Shown: one piece after another, positions 7,392 through 15,934 of the stretch
Position numbering within the stretch: the first letter of the stretch is position 1
Layout of the letters: each line of letters opens with the position of its first letter
From: Planctomycetaceae bacterium
GTDB lineage: Bacteria > Planctomycetota > Planctomycetia > Pirellulales > Pirellulaceae
DNA length: 34,750 bases
NCBI GenBank assembly: GCA_003233175.1
Contig: QIKY01000126.1
Location: 1 to 34,750 of the forward strand
Direction of reading: 5' to 3'
Position numbers and translations under genes: made by a program
Notes under the pieces: model-generated
What the model was told of the DNA's origin: nothing
What the model saw: the letters and a program-made list of their open reading frames with translations, nothing else
The model's database searches: none

Positions 7392-8048
7392 CTAGGCTTC
7401 CGGAAAACGCCATTGCTCATCAAAGCGATTCAAAAATTCTTCCATGAAGGCGTGGCGGTCGGCGGCCAACCGACGAGCCGCAGCGGTGTTCATTCGCTCG
7501 CGCAACAACAATAATTTTTCGTGGAAATGGTTGATCGTCGAGCACGACTTACTCTTGTAGTCGGCAAACGAAGCGTGCATCAGCGGCGGCGTGTGAGGAT
7601 CGTGCAGCACATTTCCCGCATGACCGCCGTAGGCAAATGTTCGCGCGATGCCGATAGCGCCGATCGCATCGAGGCGGTCGGCGTCTTGCACGACTTCTCC
7701 CTCCACGCTGGCCATGGGCGTCGGCACACCTGCGCCTTTGAAGGAGATGCAAGCAATGATTTCGCACACATGTTCCACAACCGGCGGGGAGACGCCTTCG
7801 GCAACCAGCCATTCTCGGGCCGCGCGCGGCCCAGCGGTTTCGTCGCCGGCGTGAAACTTCCAATCGGCCACGTCATGCAGTAGGGCGGCCAAGTCGACCA
7901 CCAACAAATCGGCGCCTTCCTGTTCGGCCAGCCAGCGCGCTGTTCGCCACACACGTTCGATGTGCCACCAGTCGTGGCCGGTGGCGTCGTTCTCGAATTT
8001 ACCGCGAATAAAATCGCGCGTTCTCGTCACCACCGATAGCTGCGGCAT
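7392..8048 (-). CDS. HD-domain phosphohydrolase
   Basis: The product has 218 residues and is a single HD domain. Metal ligands can be followed as His29 in GHDWWHIERVW, His57-Asp58 in LAALLHDVADW and the later Asp in VVQDADRLDAIGAIGIAR. This arrangement is that of the YedJ/YpgQ type of HD hydrolase, which act on phosphate esters or nucleotides; the substrate cannot be read from sequence. No signal peptide is present, so it should be cytosolic. It lies just downstream of the DUF983 gene (9 bp gap) and may be carried on the end of the respiratory array transcript, although nothing in it suggests a respiratory role. Confidence 0.88.
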   Translation of the reverse strand: MPQLSVVTRTRDFIRGKFENDATGHDWWHIERVWRTARWLAEQEGADLLVVDLAALLHDVADWKFHAGDETAGPRAAREWLVAEGVSPPVVEHVCEIIACISFKGAGVPTPMASVEGEVVQDADRLDAIGAIGIARTFAYGGHAGNVLHDPHTPPLMHASFADYKSKSCSTINHFHEKLLLLRERMNTAAARRLAADRHAFMEEFLNRFDEQWRFPEA

Positions 8049-8057
8049 CTTGCATTT

Positions 8058-8408
8058 TTACCTGGGGCGAGGATCGAAGAATTCATCGAACGCCAGCCAG
8101 AAGCTGCGGGCGTACCGAAAAAACCAAGCCGGGAAGAGAAACACGAACGCCGCCACGGTAATCAGCAACGTTCGTTCGGCGACGATTTGATTGAACAGCA
8201 GCAGGGGATAAACAACGGCCGTAATTAGGGCCGTCAAACCGTAATTGAAATAGATTGAGCCCAGAAAAAACCCCCGCTCGCGCTCATATTCGCAGCCGCA
8301 ATGAGAACAAGCGGCGTGCATCCGCCACATGTTCTGGAAGAGGCGGGTCTGGCCGCAGAGCGGGCACTGCAAACGCACGGCTCGGTAAACGAGCTGCCAA
8401 AAACGCAT
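8058..8408 (-). CDS. DUF983 family membrane protein
   Basis: The product has 116 residues. An N-terminal zinc-ribbon-like pair, CPLCG (near residue 16) and CSHCGCEYERERGFFLGSIYFNYG, is followed by two hydrophobic segments (about 57-76 and 81-98), which is the DUF983 layout. DUF983 genes are often found next to cytochrome oxidase genes, as here, but the function is not established. The start at 8408 was chosen because it begins the recognisable domain and overlaps the end of the CPTC gene (stop at 8413); an upstream ATG at 8459 would overlap it much more. Confidence 0.82.
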   Translation of the reverse strand: MRFWQLVYRAVRLQCPLCGQTRLFQNMWRMHAACSHCGCEYERERGFFLGSIYFNYGLTALITAVVYPLLLFNQIVAERTLLITVAAFVFLFPAWFFRYARSFWLAFDEFFDPRPR

Positions 8409-8412
8409 CGAA

Positions 8413-8703
8413 TTATTTCTTCGCGGTTGCGGCCAGAACCGGCGCTGGCGCCAGTGCATTCAGCCTCGCCCGGCGGACTTCAAGATAAAACAGGGTGGCG
8501 AGCCCCGACAAAATCAGGAATGGCATAGACATCATGAATAGAATGCTCCAAAAATAGCCTCGCACGAGGTTCGCATGTTCGGGGTCGTTGCCGGCCAGAC
8601 TGTCTTTACACGTGGGACAGGCCGACGCCACCGACTCGAGGGCAAACAAAACAAGCACCGCCACCAGCAAACACAACAACGTTTTCCCCACGGCCGAAAC
8701 CAT
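8413..8703 (-). CDS. Small secreted/membrane protein with CPTC motif
   Basis: The product has 96 residues. An N-terminal hydrophobic segment (about 6-26) is followed by SACPTCKDSLAG just after the likely cleavage site, then one transmembrane helix (about 50-74) and a short basic tail. I do not recognise a named family. The exported CxxC next to DUF420, SCO and DUF983 suggests a role in copper delivery or thiol redox during oxidase assembly, but this is inference from context. Two consecutive ATGs (8706 and 8703) can start it. The 3' end overlaps the DUF983 start. Confidence 0.68.
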   Translation of the reverse strand: MVSAVGKTLLCLLVAVLVLFALESVASACPTCKDSLAGNDPEHANLVRGYFWSILFMMSMPFLILSGLATLFYLEVRRARLNALAPAPVLAATAKK

Positions 8704-8754
8704 CATGCTTTTCCTTGAACGAATGACGATCCTCACCTTAAACGCATCGCTCGA

Positions 8755-9261
8755 TCAGCCGGCATCGAAATCCGCCGGCGCGGAAACAACCGTTTCCGGC
8801 AACCTCCCCATTGTACTTCCCGCAATGCGCGGAGGATAGATCTGATACAGCATCAGGTACACAACCACGCCGGTGATCGAAACATAAAGCCAAATGGGAA
8901 ATGTCCAACGGGCCAGGCGAACATGCCGAACGCGGTTATTGCGCAAACCGAAGTAGATCGTGGCCAACGCCAGAAAGGGAACCGTGGCGGCGAGCAGCAC
9001 GTGCGTGAGCAAAATGCCGTAGTAAAAATAACGCACGGAGTCTGGCGGATAGGACGGAAACTTTTTGCTGAGCACTTGGCTGTGGTAAACCAAATAACAC
9101 GCCAAAAAAAGCACCGACACGGCAAAGCACGTAAGCATCACCCGCTTATGCGCCCGTTCGCGGCGAAGCTTGATCAAAACAAAGCCCGCCACGAGCAACA
9201 CCGCCGCCAAACTGTTCAGAGCGGCATTCACATGCGGCAAAATTTCCACGATATCTTTCAC
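8755..9261 (-). CDS. DUF420 family protein (CtaM/YozB-like), oxidase assembly
   Basis: The product has 168 residues and about five transmembrane helices, with well-placed histidines: LPHVNAALN (His10), RAHKRVMLT (His38), LVYHSQ (His60) and LLTHVLLAA (His87). This is the DUF420 pattern. The Staphylococcus member CtaM is known to be needed for aa3 oxidase function, which fits the position here between SCO and DUF983. The start codon is GTG at 9261. A gap of about 175 bp with repeats separates it from SCO, the largest break in this half of the array. Confidence 0.83.
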   Translation of the reverse strand: MKDIVEILPHVNAALNSLAAVLLVAGFVLIKLRRERAHKRVMLTCFAVSVLFLACYLVYHSQVLSKKFPSYPPDSVRYFYYGILLTHVLLAATVPFLALATIYFGLRNNRVRHVRLARWTFPIWLYVSITGVVVYLMLYQIYPPRIAGSTMGRLPETVVSAPADFDAG

Positions 9262-9312
9262 GGGGCGCTCTCGATGTATAGATGAATCACGGAGTTTGAC
9301 GACTCAGGCGTT

Positions 9313-9389
9313 GTCTTCCGTTCATGGTCTTCCGTTCATGAACTTCTTGACTTCTTTCTCTGTGACCTCTGTGTGCTCTGTGGCTAAAA
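9313..9389. repeat. Tandem 14-mer and CTCTGTG dispersed repeat
   Basis: GTCTTCCGTTCATG occurs twice in tandem (9313-9326 and 9327-9340) without mismatch. It runs into the CTCTGTGACCTCTGTGTGC-type sequence at 9346-9389, a degenerate nine-base-unit repeat that is dispersed in many planctomycete and related genomes. It fills most of the space between the SCO stop and the DUF420 start. Confidence 0.6.
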
Positions 9390-9436
9390 CTTTTTTGAGT
9401 TGCGGCCCACGATGGCGTTGTACTCCGTGGCAATAA

Positions 9437-10150
9437 CTAATTGGCCACTTGCTCTGGAGATATCTTCCCTTGGTCGTCGGCGGCGTCGTTTTCTTTTTCG
9501 CTCTCTTTTTCCTCCAGCGGGCCGACCGAGCCATCGAGCAAACCGCTGATTTTGCGCTCCAACGCCAAAATTTCGTTGGCGTCGTTCCAATGGTAGTAGC
9601 CGCGAAGCTTGCCTTGTTGGTCGATCAGAATGAGGTTTTCCGAATGCCCTTGCTTGGCCACGGGAACCTGGAAAATGTCGACGCCCACGCGCGTGATGTA
9701 CGACATTTTTCCCGTGAGAAACTTCCATTGCCGCGTGTTGGCGTTGAACCGGGCGGCGTAGGCCGAGAGTACGCCGGGGGTGTCGGTTTCAGGGTCGCAG
9801 GTGATGCTGACAAACTGTACGCCCCGAGGACCAAACTTGCGTTGCAACGTGGCCACCTGCAAATTCTGCTTCACGCACGACGCCGGGCAGGTGGAGAAAA
9901 AGAAACTGGTCACCCAAACTTTTCCCTGGAGGCTGCTGGAATCGAACGCATGGCGGGTGGTGTCGATCAACTGAAAACTGGTCAGCGGCGGACCGGCGAG
10001 TTTTTCCTGGGCCTCTTTTTCCAGAGCGATTCGCTCCAGTTCGGCAAGTTGGATTTTGGTTTCACGAAAATGACGATAAGCCAACACAAACGAAGCGCCG
10101 CCGACAACCAGCAGCATGGTCGCTAGAAAAAACAAAATGGTTCTGTTCAT
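9437..10150 (-). CDS. SCO1/SenC family copper chaperone
   Basis: The product has 237 residues. One N-terminal membrane anchor (about 4-24) is followed by a thioredoxin-fold domain carrying the copper site: Cys88 and Cys92 in STCPASC and His169 in QGHSENLILID. The TCDPETDTP motif is also present. SCO proteins load or reduce the CuA site of oxidase subunit II on the outer face of the membrane, matching the oxidase genes upstream. The tail (about 210-237) is highly charged and probably disordered. The ATG overlaps the stop of the ABC permease by four bases (ATGA), so the two are translationally coupled. Confidence 0.92.
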   Translation of the reverse strand: MNRTILFFLATMLLVVGGASFVLAYRHFRETKIQLAELERIALEKEAQEKLAGPPLTSFQLIDTTRHAFDSSSLQGKVWVTSFFFSTCPASCVKQNLQVATLQRKFGPRGVQFVSITCDPETDTPGVLSAYAARFNANTRQWKFLTGKMSYITRVGVDIFQVPVAKQGHSENLILIDQQGKLRGYYHWNDANEILALERKISGLLDGSVGPLEEKESEKENDAADDQGKISPEQVAN

Positions 10151-11016
10151 AGTCTGTCTCCCGCGGTGCGTTGCCCGGCGATAGCCCACGCGGCGGCGTA
10201 GGCCAGCAGGGCGAATAATATCGTGATACTCCAACACGCCGCTAGACTGGGCGTCCAAAATAATGCGGCGGTATCCAGGTTGGCGGCGGGTTGGCCGCCG
10301 CCCAGCAACAAGTGGCGCACTCCGCCGACTCCATACGTCAGCGGATTCAAACGCATCACCCAATGCAATATCCCGGCGCCGGTGGCGCTGGGCACCGGAA
10401 AAAAAGCTCCCGAGAGCAACCACATGGGCATCAGAAAAAGGTTCATGATCGCATGAAAGCCTTGTGTCGACTCCATCCGCCAGGCGAGCACAAAGCCGAG
10501 GGAGGTCAGAGCCAGGGCGGTCAAAAAAAGGAAGGCCACCAGTCCTAGCAGGGCGGGCCATTCGATGCTTACTGAAAGTGTTAGCGCCAAGAGACAAAAA
10601 ATCAAGGCTTGAAACATGGCCAGCAGCGAACCGCCCAGCACTTTCCCCAGCACCATCGCCCAACGCGGCGTGGGCGAAACGAGCACCGACTGCAAAAAAC
10701 CTTCGCGGCGGTCTTCGATAATGGAAATCGTGGCGAAAATGGCGGTGAACAACAGCACCAATACGAGCGTGCCGGGAAAATAATAAGCCTGAAAACTCTG
10801 GCCGCCCTGGCCGGCGGGCGAGAGCCGGAAGGAGCGATCCAGCCCGGCGCTGAACAAAACCCAGAACACGAGCGGTTGCCCCAGCGCGCCGAACACACGG
10901 TTTCGCTGACGCACGAACCGCACTATTTCCCGTTGGCATAACGCCCTAGCCGCCAGCCAGGGGCGAACCGCCAGCGGCGTTTCCACCGGAGCATTTTGGG
11001 GCGATGTTTTATTCAT
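10147..11016 (-). CDS. ABC-2 type transporter permease
   Basis: The product has 289 residues and the ABC-2 permease layout: a cytosolic N-terminus, about six transmembrane helices, and the central RRQGF-like motif (EDRREGFLQSVLVSPTPRWAMVLGK). The LNPLTYGVGGVRHLLLGG stretch near the C-terminus is typical of the DrrB/NodJ/CcmB-like branch. Its ATG overlaps the 3' end of the ATPase gene by eight bases, so the two form one transporter. The substrate is unknown. Its place between oxidase subunit IV and SCO suggests a role in oxidase maturation, for example metal or haem handling, but this is inference. Confidence 0.87.
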   Translation of the reverse strand: MNKTSPQNAPVETPLAVRPWLAARALCQREIVRFVRQRNRVFGALGQPLVFWVLFSAGLDRSFRLSPAGQGGQSFQAYYFPGTLVLVLLFTAIFATISIIEDRREGFLQSVLVSPTPRWAMVLGKVLGGSLLAMFQALIFCLLALTLSVSIEWPALLGLVAFLFLTALALTSLGFVLAWRMESTQGFHAIMNLFLMPMWLLSGAFFPVPSATGAGILHWVMRLNPLTYGVGGVRHLLLGGGQPAANLDTAALFWTPSLAACWSITILFALLAYAAAWAIAGQRTAGDRL

Positions 11017-11965
11017 CTGGCGACTCCGCGGTTTGCCAAAACCGACGCCCGGTCTTTTCAATGAAAACATCTTCCAAGGTCGGTTTTCCTAAACGCAAAG
11101 ATCGGATGCGCTCCCCAAACGCCGCCGTCAACTCCTGGATTTGCGCCGGACCGTCGGTCGTTTCCAACCGCAGCGAGCCTTCCACCACCCGCGCCGCAAG
11201 AGAAAACCTGGCTTGCATTTCGGCCGCCAAGGCTTCCGGCTCCGCAGTTTCGATGGTCAGGCAATCTCCGCCGAGCGCCGCGCGCAGCGCGTGCGGGGAG
11301 TCGAGCGCGACCAGTTTGCCGGCGTCGAGTATGGCGATGCGGTCGGCGCGATCGGCCTCTTCCAACAGGTGCGTCGTGAGCAGAACGGTGATGCCCTGTT
11401 CCTGACGCAAGGTTTGCAGGAAACGCCAAAGATCGCTCCGCGCGCCGGGATCGAGCCCCGTGCTGGGTTCGTCCATGAGTAATAGGCGGGGGTGGTGCAG
11501 CAAACCCTTGGCCAGTTCGACGCGTCTTTTCAAACCGCCGGAGAGCGTTTCCACGCGATGATCGGCGCGGTCTTCCAGCCCCAGTTCCGCCAGCACTTCC
11601 CGGCAACGGCCGCGAAGCAGTTCTCCCGACATCCCGTACAACGCGCCCTGATGATGGATGTTCTCGCGCACGGTCAGTTTGATATCGAGGCTCGGCGCCT
11701 GAAACACAACGCCAATACTAGCGCGAACGCGTTGGAGTTGCGAACGAATATCGCGGCCTAGAATTTCGACCCGTCCCTCTTGCAACGGAATGAGCGTCGA
11801 CAACAAACGAAAAAGCGTCGTTTTGCCGCTCCCGTTGGGCCCTAGAAAGGCGAACACCTCGCCACTCCCGACCTCGAACGAAACCCCCCGAAGCGCGACA
11901 TGCGAACCGTACCGAAAACGCACTTCCGCCACGCGTAAGGCAACGCTCTGTGAACCGGCCGACAT
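11009..11965 (-). CDS. ABC transporter ATP-binding protein
   Basis: This is the ATPase partner of the permease just downstream. It shows Walker A GPNGSGKT, Q-loop VVFQAPSLD, signature LSGGLKRR, Walker B LLLMDEP and the switch histidine in LLTTHLLEEADRAD. The C-terminal ~90 residues (from about 225) are the extension seen in DrrA/CcmA-like ATPases, ending LGKPTLEDVFIEKTGR. From the ATG at 11965 it has 318 residues. An upstream ATG at 12004 would add 13 residues and lies right behind the tandem repeat, so the start is uncertain. No periplasmic binding protein is encoded nearby, which fits an ABC-2 exporter-like system. Confidence 0.88.
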   Translation of the reverse strand: MSAGSQSVALRVAEVRFRYGSHVALRGVSFEVGSGEVFAFLGPNGSGKTTLFRLLSTLIPLQEGRVEILGRDIRSQLQRVRASIGVVFQAPSLDIKLTVRENIHHQGALYGMSGELLRGRCREVLAELGLEDRADHRVETLSGGLKRRVELAKGLLHHPRLLLMDEPSTGLDPGARSDLWRFLQTLRQEQGITVLLTTHLLEEADRADRIAILDAGKLVALDSPHALRAALGGDCLTIETAEPEALAAEMQARFSLAARVVEGSLRLETTDGPAQIQELTAAFGERIRSLRLGKPTLEDVFIEKTGRRFWQTAESPDE

Positions 11966-12004
11966 AAATGGGAGGACCCTGCGAATAAGAGGCGGCGGCT
12001 CCAT

Positions 12005-12069
12005 CGCCTTAAAACAACGACGCCTTAAAACAACGACGCCTTAAAACAACGATCGCTTCACCGAAGCGA
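12005..12069. repeat. Three perfect 16-bp tandem units followed by a hairpin
   Basis: CGCCTTAAAACAACGA occurs three times without mismatch (12005-12020, 12021-12036, 12037-12052). It is followed immediately by TCGCTTC-ACC-GAAGCGA (12053-12069), a 7-bp stem with a 3-base loop. The array lies between oxidase subunit IV and the ABC ATPase start, where its copy number could affect read-through or the ATPase translation start. Confidence 0.75.
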
Positions 12070-12112
12070 CTGCGGCGTTGCGTCTGAAATACGTTCGCCG
12101 ACGCGTCTCTTC

Positions 12113-12598
12113 CTAATGACCCGAGTGATCGTGGACCGGCGTTTCACGACCGATGGCGTCTTCCAGGTAATCGTGGCTGCCGGGGGTGTCTCGGGAGACG
12201 GCGTGTTGCCAACGGATGTCGGAATATTTGATTGTGCGTCGGCCGACATCGGGAACCAGCATGCAAATTAAGAAGATCGACATAAACGCCGCTGGAATCG
12301 TGAGTACGTATTTCCAATTGGCTTCCCACAGCAGATGCATGAAAAAGGTGATCACGAGCATCGCCTTGGCGCAGGAGACGGCCATCATAAAGGCCCAGCC
12401 GACATGCACCGGCACCAACTCCCGCCAGGCATCGAGGTAGGTCAGGGCGGAGGCGGTTGTCAGCACGCACAAGGCCGCGAACACATACCAGTATTTGGCG
12501 TTGCCGCCATGCTCATCGCCGCCATGGTCATGCGAGTGAGCGCCCTTGGCGCCCTGATCGGCTGAGGTTTTTTTATCGTGAGTGGTTGGGTCCGACAT
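12113..12598 (-). CDS. Cytochrome c oxidase subunit IV-type protein (CyoD/CtaF-like)
   Basis: The product has 161 residues. A histidine-rich N-terminus (HSHDHGGDEHGG) precedes three hydrophobic segments (about 36-56, 66-88, 92-112), and the FFMHLLWEANWKY motif between the second and third is typical of small oxidase subunit IV. The tail from about 115 is longer than usual and again His-rich. It is thought to stabilise the oxidase core. It follows subunit III directly. The His-rich ends might hold metal, but that is speculation. The start at 12598 (MSDPTTHDKK) is preferred over the ATG at 12628, which adds ten residues of non-family sequence. Confidence 0.83.
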   Translation of the reverse strand: MSDPTTHDKKTSADQGAKGAHSHDHGGDEHGGNAKYWYVFAALCVLTTASALTYLDAWRELVPVHVGWAFMMAVSCAKAMLVITFFMHLLWEANWKYVLTIPAAFMSIFLICMLVPDVGRRTIKYSDIRWQHAVSRDTPGSHDYLEDAIGRETPVHDHSGH

Positions 12599-12652
12599 AT
12601 TATTCAAAAACTCCGCGAGCATCGACACTTGCTAAAGTAGTGCGGCGACTCG

Positions 12653-13918
12653 TTAGAACAAATACAGCAAGGGAAAAAGAAAAATCCAGACCAAGTCGAC
12701 AAAGTGCCAGTAGAGCCCAATGTTTTCCAGGTAGTTGGCCTTGTCGCGATCGAGCCGCTTGGGCAGGGCGAAGGCGAAGAAAACCAGGCCGATCAGTACG
12801 TGAATGGCGTGGAACCCGGTGAGCAGGAAGTAGGTTGAGGCCCACATGTTGCCGTTGGGAATCACCATGGGCAAACGCAGCCAGTGAAAGCGTTCATTGA
12901 GGCCGGCCTCCAGCACCGTTTCGTCTTCGTACAAGTACGGAAGCAAACCCTGGCGGCCGCTGACTCGTACGAACCGATCTTGGCGGGCGGCGAGCTCGAG
13001 GGTTTTGGCGCTAATTTGTTGGGTTAACTCCGCGCTGCGGTCTGCGTCGTCTTGCACGGCTTCGCGTTGTGTTTGCAAGGCGGCGAGTTCCGACGTCGTC
13101 TGACCGATTTGCTCTTGCAAGCCGGCCGCCTCCGCCTTGAGTTGCGGCTCTTCCGCGTGAAGCTGTTGTTCGATGATTTCGTCGCGATGATGATGATTGA
13201 TCAGGTAGGCGATTTGCTGGAAACCGGCATGCCCCACGGCTGCGTCGTCGGCGAAGGCGGCCTTCCGTTCAGCCCACTTCACGGCGTGCTGGGAAAGAGC
13301 AGTGACCAAATCAAGACGTTTCTGATCTTCCTCGCTCAACGGCGCGGCGGCCACGGCCGATGCGCCACCGGCTTCATTGTCGCCCTCTCCCTCACTGGCT
13401 GTAGCGGCAGCGGCGCTCTGGCCAAACTCCGCTTGGAGAGCCGTCAGCCGCTCTCGCACGGCCTGCATGTAGTAAATGTCGGGCTTCTCCCACAACAGCG
13501 AACGGCCGGGAGTCGGGTGAATGCCGTGCGAAAACTTCGAGGAGTACTCGCCCATTTTGATACCCAGGAAAACCGACCCCAGCACAAAAGTGGCCACGAA
13601 CCACCGCTTCGCTAGTGCTGGTTTATCGGCCTTGGCCGCTTCATACGCCAATACGATCGTGAGGCTGCTACAGATCAGCACGAACGTATTGGCAACCCCC
13701 ACCAATTCCACCAGATGCACATCTTCGGGCGATGGCCAATTCCCCGACACGCCGAAGCGAATCACGATATAGGTGCCAAACAGCGCCGCGAAAAACATAA
13801 TTTCCGTCGACAAAAACAGCCACAAAAACAGCTTGCCATTATTCAGAGGCAGCGCCGGTTGGTATTCCAACTTCAAGTGGCCGTGATCTTCGTGAGCGTC
13901 GTGTGAGTGATCCGACAT
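12653..13918 (-). CDS. ctaE: Cytochrome c oxidase subunit III with a large coiled-coil insertion
   Basis: The product has 421 residues, roughly twice the usual length. Residues ~28-125 hold the first helices, with [20 protein letters not shown]. The last part (~345-421) holds [20 protein letters not shown] and [22 protein letters not shown], all typical of subunit III. Between them, residues ~137-345 are a hydrophilic insertion with an Ala/Gly/Glu-rich linker and long heptad-like helices ([20 protein letters not shown] and following). It should project from the membrane and may contact a partner, such as the bc-like complex or a cytochrome c; this is inference. The His-rich N-terminus resembles that of subunit IV. 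It lies between haem O synthase and subunit IV. Confidence 0.9.
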   Translation of the reverse strand: MSDHSHDAHEDHGHLKLEYQPALPLNNGKLFLWLFLSTEIMFFAALFGTYIVIRFGVSGNWPSPEDVHLVELVGVANTFVLICSSLTIVLAYEAAKADKPALAKRWFVATFVLGSVFLGIKMGEYSSKFSHGIHPTPGRSLLWEKPDIYYMQAVRERLTALQAEFGQSAAAATASEGEGDNEAGGASAVAAAPLSEEDQKRLDLVTALSQHAVKWAERKAAFADDAAVGHAGFQQIAYLINHHHRDEIIEQQLHAEEPQLKAEAAGLQEQIGQTTSELAALQTQREAVQDDADRSAELTQQISAKTLELAARQDRFVRVSGRQGLLPYLYEDETVLEAGLNERFHWLRLPMVIPNGNMWASTYFLLTGFHAIHVLIGLVFFAFALPKRLDRDKANYLENIGLYWHFVDLVWIFLFPLLYLF

Positions 13919-13982
13919 GTGTCTTCAAACTATCGAAAAATTTGCCGTGTGAACTAAAAAACGAAATTCTTGAGCGGCCGCC

Positions 13983-14885
13983 TCAAAGCAACGGAACATG
14001 CAGCAACAACAGCGCCAGCACGCCAGGAAGATAAACCAACGAAGCTCGCAACAACCAGCGGGCCGAGGCCTCGTCGCGGCGCAGGCAAAACCGGGCGGCG
14101 CAACCTAGTTGCAATAACGCCAATACAAAAACGGAAAGTCCAAAGGTGGCGGTTTCCGGAGCCAGCAATGTGGGCACAAGGCCGACCACCAACACGCCCA
14201 GCGCCGCCGCCACCGCCTGCAAACCGGCTCGCCGACCCGTGGGATCGACCACCGTAAGCATTTTATGGCCCGCCGCCGCGTACTGCTTCCGATAAATCCA
14301 GGCGATGGCCATGAAATGTGGGAACTGCCAAAGGAAGAGTAATGTCCAGATGACCCAGGCGCGCATGTCCAGCGTTGCTCCGGTGGCGGCCCAACCCATC
14401 GCCCAAGGCATGGCGCCGGCGATGGCGCCCACGAACGTGTTCCACGAGGTGCGTGTTTTCAGCGGCGTGTAGGCGCAAACGTATAGCAGCCAGGTGAGCA
14501 GCCCCAAACCGGCTGTGGTTGGATTGACAAACAAAGCCAACACCAATTCGCCCAGCAACAGTGTGATTACCGTGAACGCCATCACTTCCCGCTCATGGAG
14601 GCGGCCCGAGGGCAGCGGACGGTCGGAGGTACGGTGCATGAGGGCGTCGCGCCGGCGTTCAATCCACTGGTTAGCGGCGCTGGAGCTGGCGGCCACCAAA
14701 AACGAACCGAGCAGCGCGTTGAACAACAGCAGCGTCTGAGGTTGCCCGCGGCTGGCCATCACCGCCGCCACCGCGACGGTCAGCAAAGCCAACACCGCGA
14801 TGCGCGGCTTGCACACTTCCACGAAACAGGCGGCGCGCGCGAAAATGCGTGTTGGGCGAGCCATGTTCACGGCTGAGACGCTCAT
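13983..14885 (-). CDS. ctaB: Protohaem IX farnesyltransferase (haem O synthase)
   Basis: The product has 300 residues and is a UbiA-type prenyltransferase with about eight to nine membrane helices. The allylic-diphosphate-binding motif reads NQWIERRRDALMHRTSDRPL (Asn72, Glu76, Asp80), with Glu in place of the first Asp. The second conserved loop is YRKQYAAAGHKMLTVVDPTG. The enzyme adds a farnesyl group to protohaem to make haem O, which CtaA then oxidises to haem A for the oxidase. Its ATG overlaps the stop of ctaA by four bases (ATGA), so the two haem A steps are translationally coupled. Confidence 0.93.
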   Translation of the reverse strand: MSVSAVNMARPTRIFARAACFVEVCKPRIAVLALLTVAVAAVMASRGQPQTLLLFNALLGSFLVAASSSAANQWIERRRDALMHRTSDRPLPSGRLHEREVMAFTVITLLLGELVLALFVNPTTAGLGLLTWLLYVCAYTPLKTRTSWNTFVGAIAGAMPWAMGWAATGATLDMRAWVIWTLLFLWQFPHFMAIAWIYRKQYAAAGHKMLTVVDPTGRRAGLQAVAAALGVLVVGLVPTLLAPETATFGLSVFVLALLQLGCAARFCLRRDEASARWLLRASLVYLPGVLALLLLHVPLL

Positions 14886-15934
14886 GCCAAGCCCCCCTTG
14901 ATTGCGGAGTCCAAGGCCGGCCCCCCACCTGAAAGTCCCCCACCTGAAAGTGATTGCAACCGCCACGCGTTGACACACGCCAAAACCGCAAGTGCGAGAA
15001 TCAAGGAGCCCATCGCGACGTGCGACGTGATAATAATCGCCGGCCAAAAACCAGCGGCCAAAATCGTGTAGTTGGCGGCGAATGCAAAGGAATCGAACCA
15101 CGCCGGCCAGCCGAAATTGACCACCCAGGTGCTCACGCCCAAAACGAGTTGCATGGCAACCAAAAGAGCCAGCAATACCGGCCCATGGTTCAAACTCCAC
15201 AGTTTCGGTTTGCCGCGCACCGCCGCGATCGCCAACAGGACCACGTGAACAGCCAACAGCATCGCCCCCAAAAGGTGGAACACGACAAGCACTCGAAAGT
15301 GATTCGCGCTCGCCATCACCGGCACGTGCCGAATGCCCGATCCCAAAACAAGCTGGGTGTAGGTCAAGACAGCCGTAATCGTGCTCAGCCGTCGTAACTT
15401 CCGCACCGACGAGGCGTCATGCGTTCGATGTTCCCGGCAACGCCAGGAGCGAGAAAACGCGGCGGCCAGAACCACGCAATAGGCAAAAAACGCAGGACCC
15501 ACGCAGCCGTGAATTTGCGCCAAGGTTCGAGCGTTGGCAATCACGCGGGCGCCGCCCAACAAACCTTGAAAAATGACCAACACAACAGCCACCACCGCCA
15601 TGATGCGCAGACGCCTGGAGCACCGCGAAGCAAATGCGGAGGCCAGCAATGCAAGCGCCAACATGCCCACCATGGCGCCTAATAAGCGGTGTCCATGTTC
15701 GATGAACAGATCCCAAGGACCGGCCCACCATTTGGCCAGCGGGTAGGCAAAAAGGTTGTAGCCATACGTGCTGGGCCAATCGGGCACAGCCATGCCGGCA
15801 TCGTACGTCGTGACCAAACCGCCCACCCAAATCAAGGGGAATGTCGCGCAGGCGAGCACAACCGCCAAACGATGCGGCCATAAACTCGAACCTGTTTCAG
15901 ACGACGTTAACACGGCACACGCCTCAAGCGTCAT
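14882..15934 (-). CDS. ctaA: Haem A synthase (COX15/CtaA family)
   Basis: The product has 350 residues with eight hydrophobic segments in two four-helix halves. Haem-binding histidines occur in the expected places: EHGHRLLGAMVG and AQIHGCVGPAF in the first half, FHLLGAMLLAVHV and TSHVAMGS in the second. It converts haem O to haem A. The tail contains a tandem SLSGGGLSGGG caused by a duplicated ~15-bp unit near 14927-14955. The start at 15934 overlaps the end of the subunit I gene by eleven bases, so it is probably translated by coupling with it. Confidence 0.91.
   Translation of the reverse strand: MTLEACAVLTSSETGSSLWPHRLAVVLACATFPLIWVGGLVTTYDAGMAVPDWPSTYGYNLFAYPLAKWWAGPWDLFIEHGHRLLGAMVGMLALALLASAFASRCSRRLRIMAVVAVVLVIFQGLLGGARVIANARTLAQIHGCVGPAFFAYCVVLAAAFSRSWRCREHRTHDASSVRKLRRLSTITAVLTYTQLVLGSGIRHVPVMASANHFRVLVVFHLLGAMLLAVHVVLLAIAAVRGKPKLWSLNHGPVLLALLVAMQLVLGVSTWVVNFGWPAWFDSFAFAANYTILAAGFWPAIIITSHVAMGSLILALAVLACVNAWRLQSLSGGGLSGGGPALDSAIKGGLA

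Noticed and set aside
12005..12052. Possible CRISPR-like array
   Set aside because: The 16-bp units are directly adjacent without spacers, so this is a plain tandem repeat.
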